Source of the DNA: Siphonodentalium dalli
Lineage: Eukaryota; Mollusca; Scaphopoda; Gadilida; Siphonodentaliidae
Assembly (NCBI GenBank): GCA_032622095.1
Contig: CP136062.1
Location: 161,260,875 to 161,324,874, forward strand
Length of the DNA stretch: 64,000 nucleotides
Direction: 5' to 3'
In this document: positions 56,803 to 64,000 of the stretch, in pieces
Numbering within the stretch: position 1 is the stretch's first letter
How the letters are laid out: each line of letters starts with the position of its first letter
Notes under the pieces: model-generated
Database searches by the model: none
Told to the model about the DNA's origin: nothing
The model's input: only the letters and a program-made list of their open reading frames with translations
Translations under genes and position numbers: made by a program

Positions 56803-56984
56803 TCTAAGCTAGATCGCAACTGTTAGTATAAGCTTGAAGTTCCCCAGTTGAAGTTAGTGATGTTCACCCATTGGTCACCTCGATTATACATTTTATCTTC
56901 TGCAAATTAGGGGATATAGAAACTTACCAGAAAGGAAAAGGTAACTAAAATAATGTTAGTTAGAGACTAAAGATACATGTACGT

Positions 56985-57065
56985 CACCAGAGGGTGAATT
57001 TGATGATACCAGTCCTCTCTGCGTGGTAGCATAATTAAATTAACCCTCTGTGGACCCCATTCTGC
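56985..57065. repeat. Hairpin element (family B), diverged
   Basis: CCAGAGGGTGAATTTGATGA pairs with AATTAAATTAACCCTCTGTG. It retains the usual following flank AAATGACAGGCACACTATTT. Confidence 0.8.
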
Positions 57066-57141
57066 AAATGACAGGCACACTATTTTCAGGCTTTGGAACA
57101 ACTCTGCTTTACAGTTTTCATTGGTCGATCTGTTTTCCCAC

Positions 57142-57416
57142 CAGGTACGTTCCTATCCCCCTCTTGTCAGACGTCGCGAACAGGTACACCCCGAATGTCA
57201 CGGACGGATCGGGATGCCAGATTCTCCGGGCAGCGTCGGTGATTTGGAACTCCACACACTCCACCGTTGTATTTCCGATTCTATTGCGGACACTTCCGGT
57301 TATTGACTTGATTGGGACTCCATCCAATAAGATTTCACCCGCAACAATCAATCTTCCTACCACCGTTAGATACCTGTTTGAACGAAGCAAGATCTGATTA
57401 AAGTAAGAGATTATAC
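57142..57416 (-). CDS. Possible minus-strand exon resembling a TGF-beta family propeptide
   Basis: On the minus strand the acceptor GACGTTTTCAG precedes the exon. The frame reads ...YLTVVGRLIVAGEILLDGVP, ...NTTVECVEFQITDAARRIWH, PDPSVTFGVYLFATSDKRG. V-x-F-x-I-T-D-A-x-R-x-W-x(5)-F-G-V-x-L resembles the conserved end of TGF-beta superfamily propeptides (W/V-x-F-D-V-T-x-A-V-x-x-W...G-L-x-L). The resemblance is by eye over about 35 residues only. The donor (CTG|GTGGGA, or AAC|GTACCT a few bases earlier) is weak. No mature cystine-knot domain was found in the window. Confidence 0.4.
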
Positions 57417-58518
57417 CTGAAAACGTCAAGGGCTGACAACTTGAAGGTCCCTTTCCAATGCAACAAGAACACCATTCACCACATTTACCAAGTCGACTCC
57501 ATTTGGTAAGTCCAAAATGGGGCTGTCCGTGATGATTTACTTAAAATGTTATCAATTGGAAGTAATCATCTGGTCAGCACACACTGTTAAAGGTACTCAA
57601 TCCGATAAAACTCCTCTCTATACTATTTCCTTGGCATCGGGGGACAAAAATATTTGATTCGAGTCGAGGAAGCCACCCATCAAAGCTCCGATTTATTAGA
57701 TATCGATTTTAGAAATCTATTATTTTTCATTATCGGGAATACTTTCTGTCCCAGAAGTTTTCCGAAAAAGCCGACCGACATACTCTCGATACTAAATTCC
57801 ATTGAACAAAATGTTGCTATACAACACATTTTGGGCAATTATATACGTTAGCATTATTTTTGGATAATTAATCGCTTCTGATAACTAAAGTGACCCTTTG
57901 ATAAAATTTTGTTCTTGTTGGAATCTGTTGATGGTGACCCTCTGATCGGATTGAGTACCTTTAAACAAGGCAACTATAAAACTAAAATATGTTTTCCCTG
58001 AACCATACCTACCCCAAACAAAACTTCCTACACAAACTGTTTTCTTTGCCTGTCATAGAAATGATTTTTTCTTTATTTTCAGTCAGGATGATTATAATAT
58101 GAAATACGAATCAAAATGTATAGAAGCCCCATTTTATGTTAAAATGATATTCATCATTTTATGATATCGAGATGAATAGGCCATGTTTATAAATATCAAA
58201 TATTCAACAATAAAAAAATGACGACATACATGGCCTCAAGTTGACTCTTTAAAAAAACTGACAATTTGGTCCAGTTTTGTGTCTCAATATCCTAATATTT
58301 TACATAATTTTACCTGGAAATACTATTACTTGGATTTTACCAGGTACATATACTTCTGAGACATTTGGCTGAATAATCCTATGCAGTGGCCTATATTCTC
58401 ACAGGAGTAAACTAATAAATTGTGTACACGCGGGATAGTTTCACTAAAATCATCCACTGATCACCTCATTCTGCAAGTGTGAGACACTTTAACCCTTTAC
58501 CCAACAGAAAGGACAGGT

Positions 58519-58735
58519 GCCAATGCATTTTCTTATATATGCGAGTCGACCATAGGTCGCCTCGCATATATAAGAGAATGCATTGGCTTAACACATTAAA
58601 CATTATAAAATTGTTAAAGAATGTAAGAAAAAATGGTAAAAAGTGTTAAAAAAAGATTTTTTTTTGGCCAATGCATTCTCTTATATATGTGAGGCGACCT
58701 ATGGTCGACTCGCATATATAAGAGAATGCATTGGC
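58519..58735. repeat. Pair of hairpin elements (family D)
   Basis: Two hairpins, 58519-58586 and 58667-58735, each with GCCAATGCATT...CTCTTATATATG arms and a GGTCGAC/GTCGACC core. The cores are in opposite orientation, so the pair is itself an inverted repeat around an AT-rich centre. Confidence 0.9.
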
Positions 58736-58989
58736 ACCGGGCATAACTGTAACCATCACAATATGGTCAATGAGCCGGTTCCAATGATATCCATATTTGT
58801 ATCGTTTTATTGAGACAGACCCAAGATAATTTAGGCTGTTGCAGCTTTATTTGGCCGTTTTTGGCCGGTTTGTTGGGTAAAGGGTTAATTTCAGGCTTGT
58901 CTATATGAACGATTTGTATTTGCAAATTGTTTATTTTAGTTGGTTGTTCCCACCATTTCTATAGTAAATACTCATTTATGATACTTAAG

Positions 58990-61280
58990 CCCCTGTCACA
59001 CTCAGACCGGCGCTCTCATTGCGCTGCAAAAGTATCAAAGCGCCCACCTAAACGCACTAAGGTCTCCAAGAACCGATTGGTGACGCAGTGGACACTGGCT
59101 ACAACGGGCGAGGATCTCCATGGTCGCACATAGGTGCCAGAGCGCCGCGCTTGTTTTATGCATGCACAAAACAAGCGCAGAGGCTCGGCGTTCTGACCAG
59201 GACGTAGTACTGTCGCCGTGACAGCGCAAAGCAAAGCGCCAAGCGAGCGACGTGAGCGTTATGTGGACGTAGCAAAAGCGCATATTAGCTTCTCGTGGTC
59301 GCAGCAAGGAATTAATCTTGTAATTTGCGACTACAGTAAGCTTAATCAAATTCTCACTACGCGCCTTTCCCGTCCTTAATACGCTCAATGAGGCTCTGTC
59401 CAAAACGTATTGCGCTCTTTCTGCGCTGTCACGGGGTGTTATGGACTGGTTCCCGCTCATAGAACGTCCACATTGTGCTGCCACTGCGACTCTGGCGCTC
59501 GCTTTACGCCCAAGCGTTACACATGGCGTTCTTTCGGCGTTTACAGCAGGTTTACAGTACGATCCCACTTTGAAATGCGGTCTGCTCACACCAACTGTTG
59601 TATTGCGTGTGTCTTTGGTAGGTATCTGTTATGTCTGAATTATATAGTTGTATTGCGTGTGTCTTTGGTAGGTATCTGTTATGTCTGAATTATATAGTTG
59701 TATTGCGTGTGTCTTTGGTAGATTTATGTTATGTCTGAATTATATAGTTGTATTGCGTGTGTCTTTGGTAGATTTATGTTATGTCTGAATTATATAGTTG
59801 TATTGCGTGTGTCTTTGGTAGATTTATGTTATGTCTGAATTATATAGTTGTATTGCGTGTGTCTTTGGTAGATTTATGTTATGTCTGAATTATATAGTTG
59901 TATTGCGTGTGTCTTTGGTAGATTTATGTTATGTCTGAATTATATAGTTGTATTGCGTGTGTCTTTGCGATCAGGCTGGCGTTTGATTTGAGTTGAAAAA
60001 GTATCAAAATACGAGTAACGCACAGTAGAAGCGCGGAAAATTGTCAGAAATTTTCAATCTGTTAAAACAAGAGAACCAATGTCAGAAATGGTAACGCGCT
60101 CAAGATCATATATTATAAACCCAAGAATGTAATTGTAGAATATAAAATATAGTGGTTTTGCGAATGACCAACTCAGAATTCCAATAACAACCAGCACCTA
60201 ATTAACGAACCGGTGGCCGACTCGACCGTCTCCGACCACAACCCCCAGTGGGCTGCTGAAATTTCTTTTATTTGTAATTGACATATAGTTTATCACAAAC
60301 CAAAAATCAACATTAATCAACGTTGATTAACACAATAAACGAAAGTGAATTTCCCCAACTACATGCACCTTTTACGGGACTCGGCCTCCAGCTTGCAGTT
60401 TGACTTTTAATCATCCCAAAAATTCCCATTCTATAAATAAAACTAATAAAATACCCATTGATAATGTCAGCCCGCACGCGAAACGAGAAACTTCCCCACC
60501 AGTTATACATGCGGCGCGCGTGACAAGCTATGCTCCTATCCCGCTTATCACGTTTTCGTCGCGCTCTTTGTACGACCCATTGCGTTCCTGCTTTGTCATG
60601 TCAATTCTCACCCTCGCACGCACTCTCACTGCGTTTCCTCCACGCCGTAAACGCTCTTAATGCGTTCAAGTCGTTGTCATTGCGTTGTTAGTACGCTTTG
60701 CGCTGTCATGGCGACGGTACTACGCCTGGTCAGAACGCCGAACCTCTGCGCTTGTTTTGTGCATGCACAAAACAAGCGCGGCGCTCTGGTGCTCTGGGGC
60801 GATCACGGAGACCCTCTCCCGTCCTAGCCAGTGTCCACTGCGTCACCAATACGTTCTTGGATACCTTACTGCGCTTTGCTTGGCGCTTTGATTATTTGTC
60901 AGCGCAATGCAAGCGCCGGCCTGGTCGCAGCGGAGTGTGACAGTAGTTTAATCGGACAGCTAATCTATTGCGGAGTGTTGGGTATTTTCGCTACAACATA
61001 AAAACTGACTATGACTGGAGAACGCAGGAGGCGCTATCTATACTCTCCGCGCCCGCGCAGAGAACGTTTTGCGAACTTATTGAGAACGTACTAGCATCAC
61101 AATGACAGCGACTTGAACGCACTAAGAGCGTGAGACTTGACAAAGTAGGAACGCAATAGGAGCTTACTTTGATTTAAAAATTTGACAATTTTCGCCAGTT
61201 TTCGGCGCTCCTCCTGCGTGTTACTCATATGTTGGTACTTTTGCAGCGCAGTGAGAGCGCCGGCCTGAGTGTGACAGGGG
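58990..61280. mobile_element. Inverted-repeat DNA element, 2.29 kb, non-autonomous
   Basis: The terminal repeat CCCCTGTCACACTCAGACCG... at 58990-59034 is matched by its mirror ending ...GAGTGTGACAGGGG at 61236-61280, 45 bases with about two mismatches. GCGCT-rich subterminal sequences fill about 59000-59600 and 60530-61260, giving higher G+C than the surroundings and long but meaningless open frames. The middle holds a 50-bp minisatellite and a block shared with intron 12. No transposase is recognised. Confidence 0.8.
59594..59969. repeat. Minisatellite, 50-bp unit, about 7.5 copies
   Basis: The unit is GTTGTATTGCGTGTGTCTTT, then GGTAGATTTATGTTATGTCT, then GAATTATATA. Copies are almost identical apart from GGTATCTG against GATTTATG, so expansion is recent. 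It is inside the 2.29-kb inverted-repeat element. Confidence 0.95.
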
Positions 61281-61745
61281 TATTATATGAAGCCCCTGAC
61301 AGAGAGAACGATGCACTTATAACCGTCGTCTGCTTGGGTCCGTATGAGGCTCCATACGGGAGTATTATATAAAGGAAACCTTTTTAATTTTAGTTGGTTG
61401 TTATCTGAACATTTCCCTCAAATGAAAAGGATTTCTTCTGCACTTTCGATTATCTGTCGTCTGCTTTTATTTCATGTGAACATCAACACAGATGGATGAA
61501 TAATCCAATCTTCCAATGCATACTTTTATAACTGACTGGCCATGGGACAGTCCATTTAGTATAGAAAGGGTTAAATACAAGAGTGACTGGCGTAAACGTT
61601 TAGTTACAGCACAACCACCAAGACAGGCCAACATCTATTGCTGAAAATCGATATCTGAGGGAGACACCCTTCCCCTGAAACCTGAATACCAGTTAATCCC
61701 CCGTACCATGCAATAGGGGGGTTGACACCATCATATCTGATACTT

Positions 61746-62282
61746 TACTCGTATCTAAATTCGCACAGTACTATTTTTCGCGCACCCATTGGTGCGCGAA
61801 TTTAAAACTGAGCGAAAAATAGTACGACTCCCAAGTTTAATCTAAACCACAGTCCATATAGGAAATACCAGAGTGCTATGCTGCTGAGTTTACATATATT
61901 ATGAACTGTTGAATAGATAATTACGCCTATATATATATGTATGCATATATTTACATTCGGCTAACCGCCATTGCTCACAATTCAAGCGACAAATCATGGT
62001 AACATAGACATTGTTGAAATGCTTGTATAAGAAGTCCAGGTCGCCACAAAATTACGATATATGTAGTCACTATAGTTTATTGTCTACATGTGCGATGTAA
62101 ATCCGCCGCGATGGTGTTTAATATACACATATACTATCTCCAACAATGACTAAGAACCGAAACTGTCATCAGCTCCAAGATATACGAAAATGTCACAGAA
62201 ATATTACGAAAATATATTTGACAGCTGGTGCGCGAATTCAAAACTGGCGAAAAATAGTACTGCACGAATTTAAATACGAGTA
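61746..62282. mobile_element. Inverted-repeat element, 0.54 kb, carrying an ankyrin relic
   Basis: TACTCGTATCTAAATTCGCA and CAGTACTATTTTTCGC at 61746-61781 are mirrored by GCGAAAAATAGTACTGCACG and AATTTAAATACGAGTA ending at 62282. An extra copy of the inner arm at about 61785-61830 makes a second small hairpin. Confidence 0.75.
61965..62027 (+). pseudogene. Broken ankyrin repeat
   Basis: The frame gives PPLLTIQATNHGNIDIVEML plus V between two TAA stops. P-L-L-x-I...N-H-G-N-I-D-I-V-E-M-L-V follows the ankyrin consensus across both helices. The stops on both sides and the surrounding inverted repeats argue for a relic rather than a live exon. Confidence 0.5.
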
Positions 62283-64000
62283 AGGTAACCGAAAACAAGG
62301 AAGTGCACTGGTATGAGATTAACCGTCTCGGATGTAAATTTGTAGTTACTTGTTGCTTATTGTACCGACATCGTCATCGCGCCCATGCTTTTCACTTGGA
62401 ATACTTCTCAGCGATGTCGACATGAAAACGGGATGTCTTGTTGTCATAAATCCGTTATTTTAAAAATTCACTTTTAGAAAATAAACTTGTTTTTGCAAAA
62501 AAACTTTTTATGAAAGTTTAACGGAATAACAGGCACATTATTTATTTTAAGACAAATAAAAACGCATGTGGCTTTTGGATGTGAACAAAAAAATAAACAT
62601 TGGGGGAAGATAGCGCAAATCTTTATACTAGCGAGTTTGCGATTTCAAACCGGTACGGGTACGCGTACGGGTAGCTACCCGTGCCGTACACGTTTTTAAA
62701 TCGCAAACTGTTTTACCGGTAGAATTCATCACATCGACTAGTAATGTATGGTGAGCCAACTGCAACAAAAAAGATATTATGATTATTATAGATTGTTATT
62801 CGCGTTATTGGCCGATGTTATACTCAGCGTTATGGGTTGTTGGAAATTTGTATTTAGATTAGATGAGCCCCAGGATAATCAGTTGCTTTCATCAAGGACG
62901 AGCTAGATGCCAGTTGGAAGAGGATGTTGCTTTTCTTTCACTCATATTGGTTGGAATTTTTAAACTTAGAAAATAGATTATGATAGCTCAAATATACAAT
63001 TACGTTATATATAATTAAAATGTCCAACCAATATTCGGTGTAAAATGTATTGTTTTAAACCAAGGGTCTAATATTGTCCTACAGGTACTTTCAGTTCGAT
63101 ATAATACCGCATTTGTTCCTTATTTTAGTTGGGGACTATTTAGTCATATTAAAGATGCATAATCCGAAAATTTTATACTACAGTTGACAGCAGTTAGCAT
63201 TATTTTGTTGTAATTAATCGATTCTGATAACAAAAGCGTATTTTGAAGAAATGTTCTTGTTGTAACTTTATGATATGGGGACCGTCTGATCGGTTTGAGT
63301 AGCTTTAAGTAAACCTTTGTTTGGAATCTTTCAACAAATCGAAGGGTCGGCCCGTCGGGGCAAGGGAATATTTATCCCAAGAATTGGGATTGTTGTCGGG
63401 ATCTAAACCTGGAGGTAGGTTGAAATGTTTAACTTAGTAACAAAAAAGGTGTCAAAATGTAGTCTGTTTATTATACGGATTGAATAAAGAGCGTTTGCTT
63501 CACTTCTGTGCGAAACACAGAAAACAGCTGAATCTCGCTCTGCTTATGCTTAGATTTTGTAGAGTATGCATAGGTATTTCGCACCTTCGGCGACCTATAC
63601 TATCCCCACTATAGTATACACCAGTATTGTGGTTCAAATGCGCCATGCCCGTTCAGATAGTAAATATATATTAAAATGAGAAATCAGTCCCCACCTACAT
63701 ACGATAAGGTAACTAAACGGTAATTGTAGTCAAATGTGCAATGCATAGGTAAATCCAACGATATATTTATGTCCTTGTACAATGGGTTGAGACAGGGACG
63801 TGACGACAGGGTTGTCTCAACCCCCCCCATCTTTGGTCAAATGTTCAACATTTGGAAATTTGATATACCTGACACAACATTTGTTGGAAATTTCACACAA
63901 ACAATAGGTTGAAATTGTTTTCGTAGTTTGATTTTCGAACAATTTATTAGTGGAGAACTTGTAGTTTTTAGACCAACATTAGCATTTTCCCTATTTTTGG
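62283..64000. other. 3' end of the window, no gene recognised
   Basis: AT-rich. It contains a hairpin at about 62634-62710 (AGCGAGTTTGCGATTTCAAA / TTTTAAATCGCAAACT), a dispersed repeat segment at about 63170-63310 related to 57845-57960, and TTGACCAAATGT-type repeats near 63833 resembling 31140-31210. No exon with convincing splice sites is seen. Confidence 0.5.

Noticed and set aside
59035-59589. 184-codon minus-strand open frame
   Set aside because: It lies in the GC-rich subterminal part of an inverted-repeat element and recurs in part in the opposite arm. No domain is recognised and composition is repetitive.

Overview
The window is a piece of an intron-rich, AT-rich animal nuclear genome that is crowded with repeats. 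Exons of 50-2000 bases sit among introns full of foldback (hairpin) elements, minisatellites and non-autonomous inverted-repeat elements. The coding content and repeat style suggest an invertebrate, plausibly a lophotrochozoan such as a bivalve. That is inference; nothing here fixes the taxon.

One plus-strand gene occupies about positions 1-43161 and is 5'-incomplete. By joining exons at splice consensus sites I obtain 18 exons that keep one reading frame throughout: 4461 bases from position 3, that is 1486 residues plus stop. In order they encode (i) six ankyrin repeats, one repeat per phase-0 exon; (ii) a roughly 200-residue helical region ending in a very basic stretch; (iii) a long low-complexity region with two PPPPGF motifs; (iv) an IRE1/RNase L-type pseudokinase (VAVK lysine kept, HRD changed to HGN, DFG changed to NFG); and (v) a C-terminal KEN endoribonuclease domain that keeps the Tyr/Asn/His catalytic set. 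This is the domain order of vertebrate RNase L (ankyrin - pseudokinase - KEN), with about 900 extra residues between the ankyrin repeats and the kinase. It is the most interesting item in the window.

Four exon-intron junctions of this gene are themselves tandemly amplified: the acceptor of exon 3 (4 copies), the acceptor of exon 9 (11 copies of a 37-bp unit), the 3' end of exon 14 (degenerate copies) and the donor of exon 17 (a roughly 2.6-kb array of a 31/32-bp unit carrying GTGAGT). The terminal exon, with its flanks, lies in a tandem segmental duplication, so an apparently identical last exon recurs at 46465-46603.

Repeat landscape: two copies of a 4.94-kb giant imperfect palindrome (1597-6536, inside intron 2; 49081-54018, downstream), a 1.56-kb nested palindrome (26100-27660), at least eleven copies of a roughly 93-bp hairpin element, several other hairpin families, inverted-repeat elements at 7780-9747, 30688-31813, 58990-61280 and 61746-62282, and about ten minisatellites.

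Downstream of the gene (54-64 kb) the sequence is mostly repeats. Two possible minus-strand exons (about 57416-57142 and 56026-55880) belong to an unidentified gene, the first resembling a TGF-beta-family propeptide. There is also a broken ankyrin repeat inside an inverted-repeat element at 61965-62027. No rRNA, tRNA, CRISPR or prokaryotic features were seen.
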